A stretch of 64,000 bases of DNA from Ampelocalamus luodianensis (lineage: Eukaryota > Streptophyta > Magnoliopsida > Poales > Poaceae), in assembly GCA_036346255.1 (NCBI GenBank), contig CM070639.1:1560001-1624000 (forward strand). The letters are read 5' to 3'. Positions 51,484 through 63,636 of this stretch are shown in pieces (position 1 is the first letter of the stretch; every line of letters begins with the position of its first letter). The position numbers were made by a program, and so were the translations under genes. Below the pieces are notes generated by a model that did no database searches, was not told the origin of the DNA, and was given only the letters and a program-made list of their open reading frames with translations.

Positions 51484-52295
51484 ATACAGATCATTAACTA
51501 GCTTTGCATTGTTGTGACATTAATACCTGACTTGCTTGTGGAGTATATGCATACACGAGGAGCTAGTACTGTATTCTTGTATAGTTGTATCCTACCTACT
51601 TGCAGTTAGTGATAATTTGCTGCAGAACAACTCCTAAACTTCTTGCTTGCTCTAATATGTGTGCAATTTTTCTTTGAGAGACTGAAGATACTCATGATAA
51701 TCGTACAATGTATTGTTCTTTTAGAATTGAACGGAGAACCCGCTACTTAGTTCAGCAAGTTAGATGCAGTATGTGCATGATTGTAGAAATCTGGAAGATG
51801 CAGTCAGATCATTGGTGTACTGAATCTTATTTTCTAAAAAAAAAAGAACTCAATAGGCGCATGTTTTCATCTTGTGCATATTAAGCATACCTTCCTTCCT
51901 TTGAGATAAAATTGGAGTTTACTTTCTAGTATATTGCCACAACATGCATCAATTTGCATAAATGTAGTGACGGTTCTTTTGGGATAGGACAGAGCTAACT
52001 GTTCATGTTTCAAAACAGTACATACGTACTAACTGTTGAAACAACCTACCACTCGCAGGTGCAATTTTCCACAGATGATCTAATCTAGCTAGCTACTATC
52101 GACTGGGCCATCACAATAGCTTTATCTTGCTCGGACTAATATCTTCTCACTGCCTCACGCAACTATCCCTTATTCCTAAGCATCTCACACAAGTTGCTCA
52201 TCGATGTGTTTGAAACATACGTGCCTGCATATACGCATCCTCGCAAAGAGATGGCAATTTTACATCGAGGCACATCCGCGCATGTTCTGAACTTC
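51484..52295. other. NAC 3' region, gene-free
   Basis: This should contain the NAC 3' UTR. No other feature is seen. Confidence 0.5.
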
Positions 52296-54302
52296 TCTTG
52301 AGATACTCAGGGGTGTTTGGGACCGGCAGGGGGCTTTTTTTACCAGCTTTTTTGGAAACCGGAAGCTAAGCCGAAAGCTAGAAGCTGTCGTGGAGCAGTT
52401 TCTCACCCTCCTCATTCCAACTTTACCCCCGAGGTTGGGGGTAACTACATGTTTTTTTGCCTCTGGATAAAACCCTTCCGTGCGCCCCTCCTCTGTCCCC
52501 AACCCTAACCCTAGCCCAGCCTCGCCCACGCGCTCTCCTCCTGTGCGCCCCTCCTCCTACGCCGACGCGGCCACACCACCCTCCCCCCACCCCCCTACGT
52601 GTCGCTACACTCCCCCGATGCGCAGCCACCCTCCCCCTCGTCCTCCCCCGACCCAGCGCCGCCCTCGCCTCCTCCCTCCTCCTCTTGAGCCGCAGTCGGC
52701 CTCCCCCTTCCTCCCCTAAGCCACCACACCCCCCCGAGCCGCCACTCTCCTCCTCCTCCCGACCCGGCACCGCCGCCAAGAAGCAGATTTCCATGGGCTA
52801 CGTAGGATCTTGTCACTGCCTCTACAAATACAGTGCCATGTGTTAAAGCATGTAAAGGTTGGAGTAGGCTAATAGTATTGATAGAGTAGAGAAAGGATTG
52901 GAAATGTAGGTCCCACTGTCATAGAATAGAAGGGTGGAGAGTTGTGTTTGTTCAGGAGTCTGGATAGAGGGCCACGATGGGAATGTATGGGATAGAGAGG
53001 TATAAGGAGTGCTTGTACTGAGGAATGACTTATCGAGGAAATGAAATAGAATCTGATTCCCCATCTTGTTCTTCCTATGTCTCATCCTCTTCTCTGCTCT
53101 TTCTCACCTCCTTATGTGATTCCTCATCCCAGTTCTTCCCTATCCACTGAAATGGGTCACCCTGGTAGATAGTTTCCTCTCCAATCAACCGGGACATTAC
53201 AGATCCACCCCCAAGTGCGCCGAAGGTGATAAGACTCCATGATCCTAGCCCCTTAGTTCTTCGCTTTCTGTTGATCCATGTGGTTAGAATTGGGTGCTTG
53301 TGGAACAAAAGGTTGCGATTTTTATGCTACATGGGGAATTGGGGTTCCTGGCTCTCGGCCTCTCGGGGCTTGTTGGTTTTTTAGGAGGTTCTCTTGTTGT
53401 GATCTTGGGAGGGGTTTGAGCGACATAATGCCAACTATGGGTTGTGATGTAGTAAGTTGCGGACAGTTATGGGTTGGAGACGGCTGTACTCGGCAAGAAC
53501 TGAGTTCTTGGTTCCAATTGAGTTAGGTTATCCAATTGAGTTCTTGGTTCGTAGATACTTGGTGCCTTGGTGGAGTCTTGGAAAGGATTTGAATGATTCT
53601 ATGTCGAGTTGTGCAACCGATTCAATTCAGTTCTTGGTTTCCTGATAGTTGGTGAAAATTGCAGGTATGCAATGTATTCTATTTCGGGAACTGAACTAAA
53701 TTATAAAAGTGCAATGCAACAATGCCATGCGGGGTACGTAGGAGTTTTACTTCAACAATCTGAGATGTTTGGGATTTGGGAATCACAATATAAATGACCT
53801 TTTGGCGATATATCTGATACATGCTTGACCACTTGCTGCATTATTGATGGTGTCAATTCTTGAATGTTTAGTTGGAAGATCATCACTAAATAGCTATATG
53901 TGCTTTACCCATTTGTATCTGTATATAGCCTGGGTTGAATATTTGATTGATCACATTTGTGAGATATTTAGAAAGTCTTATATTCTGATCTATGCTATTT
54001 TGTTCCTATTAAGTTATAGTTAGTTTGTTGCTGGTAAAATTTGCTACTTGCACTCGCTATTGTGTATATTTGTGTTAACCACATAGTAACAAAGTAGTGA
54101 AGTGGGCAATAAGAAAGGGTAGAAACGATGTATTTAAGGTAAGGTTTCGATCAAAGTGCTAACCTAGTTCTTTTCCTTTGATTAGAATATTTCATATAAT
54201 TGAATTGACATTTTTCAAGTGTTAATGATGATACAATTCATGGACTTCAGACGACATATATGAATTTGCTTGGTTTAGTTTCAGTTTGATTTCTAAAACA
54301 CT
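52296..54302. other. gene-free stretch with a C-rich, codon-like segment
   Basis: About 52480-52790 is very C-rich; its frames give only Pro/Ser/Arg low-complexity text and are not called as a gene. The word GGGGTGTTTGGGACC at about 52309 resembles a transposon terminus. The rest resembles intron or 5' leader DNA. Confidence 0.4.
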
Positions 54303-55193
54303 TTGTACAGGTACTACCATAATATCACAAGAAATACTTTAGTTGTGCTAGAAGATATGGCAACGCACAGTGTGAAAACTCTGATCTACTCTAGCACATG
54401 TGCCACCTATGGAGAGCCTGACAAGATGCCTATCACCGAAGAAACTCCCCATGTCAGCTGTTGCTTTTGCAACCCCTTGTTTTTGAAAAAAAGTTGAAGG
54501 CTTTTACATGTCTTTCACAACGTGTAAAATTCCAAATATTTTTTCACTGAACTTGATCACTAGATCTTGTTGTGTAGTTGTCGATCAGCCCATATGGTAA
54601 GACCAAGAAAATGGGAGGACGTTATTTTTTTTTAATTTTTCCAAGTCCAAGAAGTCAGATATGGATGTGATGATTGTAAGGTTTGCATTGTTTGCTAAAA
54701 ACTATGTAGTCTTTTTTTTTTTAAAAAAAAAAACACCATCTGATTGTTGAGTTATGAATTTGTAACCTGACACTACTAGATACTTCAACGTCATTGGTTC
54801 TGAAGGCGCTCAATAAGGCAGAAAGAGACAAAGTTGGCATATACAATGTGGGCACTGGAAAAGATCATCCTCAGACCACTGCATATATTCTCTTATGATT
54901 GTAACAGAGAAACAAAGATCACATTCTCTACATCACCATTTTGTGAGCTAATATATGTGTCTTTCACTAGGCTCATCAGGTAGGTCAGTGAAGGAGTTTG
55001 TGGAAGCTTGCAAGAAGGCAACAGGAGTCGACATCAAGGTCGACTACTACCCTCGCTGACCCGGTGACTACGCAGAGGTGTATAGCGATCCCACGAGGAT
55101 TAACCACGAGCTGAACTGGATAGCCCAGCACACCGATCTCCTAGGGAGCCTTAGGGTTGCGTGGACATGGCAGAAGAAACACAACAGTGGATA
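54303..55193 (+). pseudogene. UDP-arabinose 4-epimerase (MUR4/UXE-like) gene fragment
   Basis: Exon-like pieces keep order and orientation: about 54310-54450 (YYHNITRNTLVVLEDM, then SVKTLIYSSTCATYGEPDKM with the catalytic-site serine region), about 54585-54620 (PYGKTKKMG, the YxxxK step), about 54780-54865 (YFNVIGS, then ALNKAERDKVGIYNVGTG) and about 54968-55193 (GRSVKEFVEACKKATGVDIK ... PGDYAEVYSDPTRINHELNW). The N-terminal NAD-binding glycine motif and several middle exons are absent. A TGA at 55058 replaces an expected Arg codon. The intact enzyme interconverts UDP-xylose and UDP-arabinose in the Golgi. Retained introns argue for a DNA-level copy, not a retrocopy. Confidence 0.8.
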
Positions 55194-55499
55194 TATATTA
55201 TTAGAAATGTTTGTCAAGGACTCTAATTGCTCACTCACAGAGGGCAGTTATATATAGTGCTCATTGTCATTCATTCAATTCAATTCTTGAGAGTTTGTGT
55301 TTATGGGAGGTTTTAGTAGTTCCCTGTAATATTGATGTATTCAGTATGTAATAAAAATCGAACAAGATATTATCATAGTCCTTTTTTTTAAAAAAAATTC
55401 TTTTTTTTCCTTGTTGTAAATTAATTATGTAGGTCATATTTGTTTATTGTAACAATTGTTTATTTTAATAATTATTTTTTGGTAATAATTGTTTTATTG

Positions 55500-55660
55500 T
55501 AATTATTATTGTTAATTACGTAAATTGTCGTTAATTTTCGTCAATTGCAGTAGTCGTCGTTAATTGCAGTCAATGACGGTAATTCTCGTTAATTGCGGTA
55601 GTTACTGTTAAATGTCGTTACTTGCCGTTAAATGACATTAAACAAGTTATTACTTGTCTT
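55500..55660. repeat. degenerate short repeat, GTTAATTGCRGT-like
   Basis: Variants of CGTTAATTGCAGT/CGGT recur with irregular spacing. There is no coding signal. Confidence 0.55.
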
Positions 55661-56151
55661 AGGGGCATTTTAAACATTTCTCTTCTCAGAAACTGCAGCC
55701 AGTCTAACTAAAAGTTAGACAACCAAATGCTAAACATCTTCAGCTTAGCTGTTTAGCCCTACAACCCATCCGAAAACCGCTTTTCAGAAAAACCATAACC
55801 GTGCCAAACAACCCATCAAAGTTCTCTTGTAGCATATACATCTATATTTATGCAGAGATACGTATAATGGCAAATAATGAAGGAGACACATGCAATTGCA
55901 AACCCGTTTTCAGCAACAGCGATCAGTGACCGTGACACTTAAATCAGTGACGGCACGTTCTCAAACTCGAGTAGTTTACAACGACGGCACGATTAGTTTA
56001 GGCAGCCGCTGTGTTATTATTATACCTTGGGTCCACACATCCAGTGGTGGACCGAACAAAAAAAATATCTCCCCGTCGGATAGCTCACCGCGCCGCCGTC
56101 CACACGCCCGCCGTGCACCTTCGCTGCCATGGCCGCCGCCGCCGCCGCCCG

Positions 56152-59100
56152 ATGCCTCCTGCTGCAGGCATCGCCGCCTGCGCTGACCCCGCCGGAGATG
56201 GCGAAGGCCCCCGCCTCCATCCCCACCTCCTCCAACTCCTCTCTCCCTCTCCGCGCCGCCGTTTCCCCGAGTTCCGGCCGCCGTCTCCCGCCGCCCCGCT
56301 CCGGTGCTCCGCCTCCTCCCCGGAAGGTCCCGCCGCGCCCAAGCTCGCCGTGCTTCTCGAAGTGGAAGGGCAAGGACCCCAAAATCCGTCTTTTGCTGCT
56401 TGTTTCCTGGATTCTTGCAGTTCTTGTCCAAAAGGAGTGACCTTTTCTGCTTCTGTAACATTTTAGTTTGTAGTAGTAGTTTGATGCATATGGCTTCAGT
56501 TCATGTAGGCTTGTAGCTAGAGCTATTTCTGTTACTCTTCTGGTCACTGCCTCACTGGCATAGAAATCATGGGTTAGAGCTGCTTTGCAAATGTAGAAAG
56601 TGGTAGGAATTAGCTAACATAGCCTCCCATTATCTAATCAGTCTAACAAGATGGTTCATGGAGCTGCCCGATGCTAATAATCGATGTGACTTCTGGTTAT
56701 TGTGATTAAGCTATTACATTGATTTAAAATGCATCATGTTTCGTTCTTGAGCAAATGCTACCGGTTGCTCATAGTTTGATTCTGTTGAGAAGATGTGTTT
56801 GCCGTGTTGTTCAACAATTCAAGGCAGCTACACAGCTTGTGGCATTCTAATACTGGCTTTGATTAGTGTTATTGGGGCCAATGTGACTGACATGTCATAT
56901 TCTTATAGTAGTAACTTGTGGTTGCTTGATGAGTATTTTTTGCAATTTTATTTTTTGGGGTTGCTCTTTCTGACTGAGTAACATGTGTTTCTCTCTTCCT
57001 CCAGAGTTCTTGCAGATGTCTATCGCTTCGGCAATCGCCAAGCTTTCAATGTAGGTGCGAACAATGTAAATATACATATTTGCTTAATGTCCTTATCAAG
57101 TACTTTCCCATTTCTGTTATGCTTCATTTCCTCTGGCCCATGCCATGTCAATATTGAAGTGGAAAACGTCAAATGAAGTAGATAAGGTGACAGCATTGGC
57201 CTGTGTAATAAGTGTTTTATATTAGAATAAAACATGTCGGAGGTTAACAGAATGGAAATCTAGCTGTGCAAGTATGTATCTTTCTTATCTGTATTGTTAT
57301 TTTAACGCGTTTAACATGTTTTTTCACCAGCATTTCAAAATCTTGGCCTAGATTGTGCAAATTGGACAGAGCCAATATATGCTGATTTAGTGAGGTGTGT
57401 ATTGAATTCTTTAGCCCCATCAAACTTGAGTATCGTCTCTTCTACTGCATTGGGTTAACTATTTGCATCACTGATTTGAATGTTTACCCCTGCTATTTTG
57501 TTCCCTTTTGCTTGTCCTCTAATAATTCCTTTCTACTCCTTTATGAACAACACAGTTTGGATTGGGATGCATGAGAGTTTATTTTTTCTCATTATAATGT
57601 TTATTTTCCTAAAGTTTCATAGTTTTATAGGAAAGCTAGTGGTGATGAGGAAAGGATGCTGGTACTATTCTTTAACGGGGTACAGGCCTTTTTTTCTCCC
57701 AACTGCCCTCTTTGATCAAATAAGATTTTTATTATTTCTCCTACACGACACAACTGCTCATTATGTAACATAGTGTTGTAGAGCTGACTAATTACATTTG
57801 CTGATTGATTGAAATATTGGCATTAAAATGCATTACTTATCTCCATCCTTTCTCCTAACTTGATGCAGATTGGCTGGCCTACATCTTTGCCAACTAGTGA
57901 GAAAGGGTCATTTATAAAAAGTGTTTTTCGTGAAAAGGTAGATATATATATTTCACCAACCATTCCTTGATAACTTTATGCTATGCAGGTGCTTAACATA
58001 TTAATTAGATTCGTCACCAGACTGATATTAAAATTTTGATCATTTCCATCACAGGCAAACTATCTTGATTCCACCTAAAATTTGCAAATGTGGTTAACCC
58101 TTTTTCATGTTTAAGATTAGCTGTATTCAGTCAAGATTCTCATCCTCATGGGTGTATCATGCATGGTTCTGCTAAGGAAGGGGGACAGCAAACTGATTTT
58201 TACAACTGGGGCTCTGGGAGGCACAGGGTTTAGCAGTCAGAAATATGATTGGACTTTGTGTAGAATGAGATTGGGGGAATCACCACACACCCAAGTGGGG
58301 GGGTGCCTTTCATATATATAGCCATGTACAGGTACAGGGGTACATTAGTAATTATCCTAATACCCGCCCGCAGTCGTAGTGGTAGGATTACGGACGCACA
58401 GACTGGTCCGGAAATCACTAAACAACTGTACAGGGAGACCCTTGGTCATAATAGCCGCGAACTGGTGTGTCGAGGGAACATGGAGAACTCGAACCTGTCC
58501 CAATGCAACCTTCTCGCGGACGAAGTGGATGTCGATCTCGATATGCTTCGTGCGACGATGATGGACTGGGTTGGCCGTCATGTAGACGGATCGACGTTGT
58601 CGCGAGAAACGGCCGCCGCGACGGAGACCGAGATGTGCGATTCACGAAGAAGTTGCCGCGAACCAACAAAGATTCGCCACGACGCGAGCCATCGCGACGA
58701 TACTCGCTTCAAATACTGGAGCGGGAGACCGTGGTTTGGCGTTTGGACGACCAGGAAACCAGGTTGTCGCCGAGGAAGACGCAGAAGCCGGAGGTGGAGC
58801 GGCGCGTGTCGAGGCGCCGCCCGATCGGCATCGGAGTAGGCGATGATTTGGTTGACGGGCCGACGCCGAGGTGAAGACCGGCAGAAGGAACCCTTGACGT
58901 CTGCGCAGGATGCGCGCTTGATCGCGCGGTGCGGCTCGCGGGATCATGCATGAACAAGCGGACTTGCTTTGGACGGCATAGGCCGATCGGGCGTGTCGGT
59001 CGTCATTGGAGTGCACCGGCCGAGGCTCGGTGCTCAGCAGGTCGACCACGGAGTGCCGTCGGTGGCCGACAGCTTGGTTCGGGCATCGGCCGCGTCGCGG

Positions 59101-62100
59101 TCGGGTGGCACTCGGACATGCCAACACGCTCGAGGAGATCGACGGCGTACTGGCGCTGTGATAGAAACAGCCCGTCACTGTCACGCGTCACAGAGATCCC
59201 GAGAAAGTGGTGCAGGTCGCCGAGGTCCGTCATGGCGAACTCCGAGTGGAGGCGCGCGATGATGTCTTTGAAGAGGCGGTGGCGATGCGTGAGGATGATG
59301 TCGTCGACATACGAAGCGGTAGGCGACGCTATCTCCATCTTTGTAAACAAAGAGATGCATCGGACTTGGTCGCATGGCCGTCGCGGCGGATGTACGAGGC
59401 GGCGCGGTTCCACGCCCGGAGCTCGCTGAGCCCGTCTGATGACTCTCGCAGAAGACGACATAATCGGGGTTGGCGAGTCGATGAAGCCCGACGGCCGCCG
59501 GCAAGACGGTTTCCTCCAGTGGCCGTGGAGAAGGCGTTCTTCACATCGAGTGGTGAGCGAGTGCCAGCACACGAGGCGTCGCGAGGGCGGTGCGGATCGT
59601 CGCCGGTTTGACAACCGCCGAAAGTCTCGTCGTAGTCGACACCGCCTTGGGAGAAGCCTCGACGACCCAATGAGCCTGTGTGCCGCCAGGAGCCGTCGGA
59701 GTGGAACTTGTGCTTGTACACCACTTTCTGTGACAATATTAGCACCGCGGCGGTCGAACGAGGCGCCAGTGCCGTTGTCCATGAGAGCCTTGTACTCTCC
59801 GCCATCGCAGCCAGCGCCAATCGGGACGGACGGTAGGCTGCGCGTAGTTCGCCGATCGGCGAGGCCGTCGTGGCGAGAGGTTGAGGCGGTGGACGGACGA
59901 TCGCCACCGAGATCGCGTCGTAGGGCGCGAAGGTGTCGCCGGCGGCGGGCGCCACGCGTGTCGGGGACACGGCGCCGGAGCGGCGGCGATCGCCGCCTGG
60001 TAGACGATGGGGCCGCCGCCAGCGAGCGACCACACGTGTTGGGGACACGGCGCCGGCGCGGCGGATCGCCGCCGGTAGACGATGGACGCCGCCGCAGCGA
60101 GCAATGATCGGCGTCGGCCGTGAGCGTAGAGGTCGACGGGCGCCGCCGCGCAGCGAGCGGCGGTCGGCGCCGACTAGTCGGCCGGCCGGCGCAGGGACCG
60201 GCGTAGATGACGGCCGGTCCGAGGTCCGGCCGCTCAACCTCGCCGGACGAGGAGCACCGAGGCAAAGACGCGGTCGCCAACACCAAGAGGCGAGCTTCCG
60301 TCGTTGAAGATAGTCCCCGCATCAAAAATCCGGTGAAGACGGCACAGAGGCCGCCGAGGTGCCGAGGCGAACGGAACACGAACTCATCGAAGACAACATG
60401 ACGGGAGATGATAATGCGACGGCTGGACATATCCAGCAACGGCACCCCTTGTGGGAGGAGGGGTAACCAAGGAACACGCATGGAGTCGAACGAGGGGAGA
60501 GCTTGTGAGGTGTCGTGGCACTAAGGTTCGGATAACGAGAGGGCCGAACACACGGAGGATGAATAGTCAGGGAGTTTGTGGTGCAGAGTCGGTAGGGATA
60601 CCGTGATGTCTGAGAGGAGACGGCGCGGTTAAGCACATAAGTGGCGGCGGCGTGGCTTCGCCCGATGGGGTGGAGGCATGGATGCATGAATCAGCAGGGT
60701 GCGGATGGTGTTGTTTATAGTGCGAAGAAGGCGCTTAGCTTTGCCGTTTTGTGGCGAGGTGTACGGACACGAAAAATGTAAGGCAATGCCGTGACTAGTA
60801 AGGAAGGTAGTGATGGCATTGTTGACGAATTCGGTGCCGTTATCGGCTTGGAAGCATTTGGGCAGAATGCCGAACTGTGTATGGGCAAAGGCTACAAAAT
60901 CGACAATATGACGCTGTACATCAGATTTATGGCGTAAAGGGAACGACCAGCAAAAATGAGAGTAATCATCAAGTAACACAAGATAATATTTATAGCCGGA
61001 AGCGCTAAGAACTGGAGATGTCCAAACATCACAGTGAAGTAAAGCAAAAGGAGTAGTAGTGACAGACGTGGAACTACTAAAGGGGTGCCGCGTGTGCTTG
61101 CCAAGTCGATGTGCATGACACAAGGACCGCGGACTTTATTACAAGCTATGACCGACATGTGTTGTAGTTTGGCGAGGGCGGAAGGACCGGGGTGACCAAG
61201 GCGATGATGCCACAGGGTGGACGAGGTGGCGAGGCTGCAACTGTGGGACGTGGACGAAGGAATGGTGTAGAGGTCCCCGCGGCTATTGCAGCGAAAAATC
61301 ACGCGCCCCGTCCGTGGATCTCAATGAGAAAAACCAAAAGCGCCAAACTCAATAGAACACTTATTATCACGAGTAAACCGCGAGCAGACGGCAAGTTGCG
61401 CACTAGGCGGGAGCAATGAGGATGTTCTTGAGGTGAAAATCGTGCAAGAATCGGTAAGGTGGATGTGCCACGGCAGAGATGGGGATGGTGCTCGCCGTTG
61501 CCTACGGTGATGAAAGAGTTGTATTGAGGTAGACGGGAGAGCGATATACCATCCGATGACGACATGCGAGCGATGGCGCGGTGTCGAGTACCCAATTGTT
61601 GGCGCTCGGCGCCATTTGTTCGTGGCGGTGATGAGACCGATCGATCCCATCCGCCGCGCTGGCGCGGCGCGGCGGCGGCGGCGGCGTGGCGCCGAATCGG
61701 GTGGGCGCAAAGCGGTGTGCGCTGCGGCGCGCGCCAGATGCCGGCCGCTGAAGGACGCCACGGCTGCCGCGGCGCGCCTCGCGGGGTTGCATCGCTGCTT
61801 TGACGCGCTTCACGGAGCGGCACATCGAGGCGGCCGGCGCGTGCGCCGCCGCGTTGCCGCCGCCGCCAGTAGTTGCCGCGCCGCTTTCTTCCGGTGCGAT
61901 TGCCTCGCCCATGACCGCCGCGCCTTGGCGGCGGACGGACCGCCCGCTGCGGAGTTGCCGCTATCGTGTGGCGTGACCCCGCGCCGTGTTCTCAGCGTAG
62001 CGGCGGCGTGGCATGCCGCCGCAGGCGAGTGCCGGCGTGAAGCGCATCTCGGTGACGACCTTGGCCGTTGGCGAGACGGAGTTCCTTCGTAACCGCTTCG

Positions 62101-63636
62101 CGGGCGGTGGCGGTTGGGCGGCGGATCGAGTCGGCGATGTTGTCGGAGGTGCCGGAGAAGCGAGGTTGAGGCCGCGGCGGGTTGAGGACGAGCCGCGAGT
62201 CGAGGACGGCGAGCCGACGCCACGCAACGCCGTCGGCGGTGGCCTTCATCTTCCGCGATGCTTGCCGATGGAGAGTACCCGCGCCATGGAGTGGAACTCG
62301 TGGTCGAGGAAGACGGCGCGAAGCCTTGTTCGCTGAAAGAGGCTTCGATGGCGACCCACACCGGCGCACCGTCGCGCGAGGCGAGGCCAAGAACGTCGCC
62401 CGCGACGAGCCGAGTAGCTACCGTGGACGCAGGAGTCGGCGATCGCCACCGAGCATCTGTGGCGCGCTGCCGCGCGATCCGTCGACGTCGAGCGAGTCCG
62501 AACTTGCCGCACAGTGGAGAGGAAGAACGAGGACCGGCGGTTGAAGTTGGGACGCTTCAACCTCGAGTCACCGGACGTGCGACTTGACGGCGATCGTCGC
62601 GTAGGGGCGGCGAAGATGGGCGCGCGACGTCGGATCCGGTGGAGGCCATGGTAGCCTGGATGACGAGGAGGACGTCGCCATGCGTGGAGTGGAGGTGGCG
62701 CCGTGGAGAGAGGGCGGCCGGCGGGGGTGGGGGGGGTTGTGCGGCGGTGGGGTGCAGGGTGCGGCCGGGAGAGGTGGCGCGTGGGAAGCGGCTGGCGGGA
62801 GGATGGGTGCGGCCGTGGGGGGGGCGGCGGAGATGGAGATGACACCGCGGCATGGGGGTGGGGCGGCGGGAGATGGAGATGACGCCGTGTGGGAGCGCGT
62901 CGGGAGGAGGTTGGCCGGTGGGAAGCGGCCGGCCGGGAGGCGCGGGCGGTGGGGCGGCCGGCGGTGGAGGAGGCGCGGAAGGTGGCTCGGGAAGGCCGGC
63001 GGGTGGTGACAGCGCCGTGGGGAGAAAGAGGCGGCCGGGTGGTGTAGGCGCGGGGGGAGAGAAGAGGCAGCGGCCGGTGGTGGGGAGGGAGGCGCGGGGG
63101 GGAAGCGGCCGGTGGTGGCGCGGCCGGTGGTGGCAGCGCCGATGGGGAAGGGGAGGCGCCGGTGGAGTTTGTTGGAGTTTGTTGGTGCTGTTGGAGTTTG
63201 TTGGGTCTGTTGGGTCCGGTCGGGAGATAGGCAGGGGGTTCGGCCGGGAGGGGGAGGGGGGTGGGCTAGGTTTTGGTCCGGAGGTGCTCTGATACCATGT
63301 AGAATGAGATTGGGGGAATCACCACACACCCAAGTGGGGGGGTGCCTTTCATATATATAGCCATGTACAGGTACAGGGGTACATTAGTAATTATCCTAAT
63401 ACTTTGGATGTACCCTGAAAACAGGGTTAAACTATTTATTTCCTGTTCAATTCACTCATTTTTATGCTTGGATTTGTTAATATAAAAATGGTTAAGGAGT
63501 TTCTTTTCTTCCTATCTTTTCAACAGAACTAAATGTCCTTATAGTGACTTGTTTATGCATGATTCTTCTCATAGTTGAAAGCTTTGGAAGAGTTCTCAGC
63601 TTCTGATAGCTTACCACTGCGGCCTGGAGTTGAAAA
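56152..63636 (+). CDS. HAD-like hydrolase family protein, plastid-type, 5' part (runs off the window)
   Basis: Exons are 56152-56369, 57005-57054, 57331-57394, 57631-57679, 57869-57937 and 63575-63636, with the rest beyond the window. Joined, they read PKLAVLLEVEG, VLADVYRFGNRQAFNVAFQN, LGLDCANWTEPIYADLVR, GDEERMLVLFF, GWPTSLPTSEKGSFIKSVFR and FSASDSLPLRPGV. This matches a plant HAD-like (CbbY-type cap) protein family as I recall it. The usual HAD motif I DxDG reads EVEG, so the nucleophile Asp is replaced and phosphatase activity is doubtful. Intron 1 has a GC donor (GG/GCAAG at 56370). ATG 56152 keeps frame; the ATG at 56129 gives a better transit peptide (MAAAAAARCLLLQ) but needs a frameshift. 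Intron 5 (57938-63574) holds a copia element. Confidence 0.82.
58259..58362 (-). repeat. 3' LTR of the copia element (104 bp)
   Basis: Identical to the 5' copy. On the minus strand a GCGGGCGGG tract directly before it serves as the polypurine tract. Confidence 0.95.
58357..60320 (-). pseudogene. copia reverse transcriptase and RNase H
   Basis: Text in shifting frames: KHKFHSDGS, DVKNAFS, YVDDIILT (the RT YxDD active site), EFAMTDLGDLHHFLGI, STSGFCVFLGDNLVSWSSKR and a C-terminus with NPVHHRRTKHIEIDIHFVRE (58581-58357). All domains are present, but numerous one- or two-base gaps break the frame. The middle (about 59750-60240) is GC-rich and poorly conserved. Confidence 0.85.
60322..61302 (-). 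pseudogene. copia GAG-pre-integrase and integrase
   Basis: LWHHRLGHPG (about 61215-61180) is the pre-integrase zinc region. The core shows LLHCDVWTSPV with Asp, then QADNGTEF with the second Asp. The catalytic Glu in NGKAER reads Lys (codon AAG at 60736-60734). The end, HKLSPRSTPCVFLGYPSSHK, is intact apart from frameshifts. Confidence 0.85.
61302..63280 (-). pseudogene. copia gag and protease region, frame-broken
   Basis: A Pro-rich, His/Arg-rich gag-like segment occupies about 63280-61900, spread over all frames. Toward 61600-61500 the frames give VLDTA and HMSSSDG-like text around the aspartic-protease site (normally DTGAS); as read, the active-site triplet is split by a frame change. No intact CCHC knuckle was found. 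Confidence 0.6.
63286..63297 (-). other. copia primer-binding site (initiator tRNA-Met)
   Basis: Minus strand TGGTATCAGAGC follows the 5' LTR with no spacer. Confidence 0.95.
63298..63401 (-). repeat. 5' LTR of the copia element (104 bp)
   Basis: Contains a minus-strand TATATATA near 63350-63358. Identical to the 58259-58362 copy. Confidence 0.95.

Larger units (their letters stand above)
58259..63401 (-). mobile_element. Ty1/copia retrotransposon with 104 bp LTRs, 5,143 bp, in HAD-like intron 5
   Basis: The LTRs at 58259-58362 and 63298-63401 appear identical base for base. They are flanked by a 5 bp duplication CTTTG (58254-58258 and 63402-63406). Order on the minus strand is LTR, iMet primer site, gag, protease, integrase, RT, RNase H, LTR, so it is Ty1/copia, antisense to the host gene. 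Coding parts are GC-rich and broken in many places. The LTRs end TG/TA on the plus strand, not TG/CA. Confidence 0.94.

Noticed and set aside
52457..52846. Pro/Ser/Arg-rich open frames on both strands
   Set aside because: Low-complexity translation of a C-rich tract; no family signature in any frame.
58303..60107. Long plus-strand frames rich in Arg
   Set aside because: Antisense shadows of copia pol on the minus strand.
62246..63329. Several long GC-rich frames on both strands
   Set aside because: Shadows and fragments of the copia gag leader; not separate genes.
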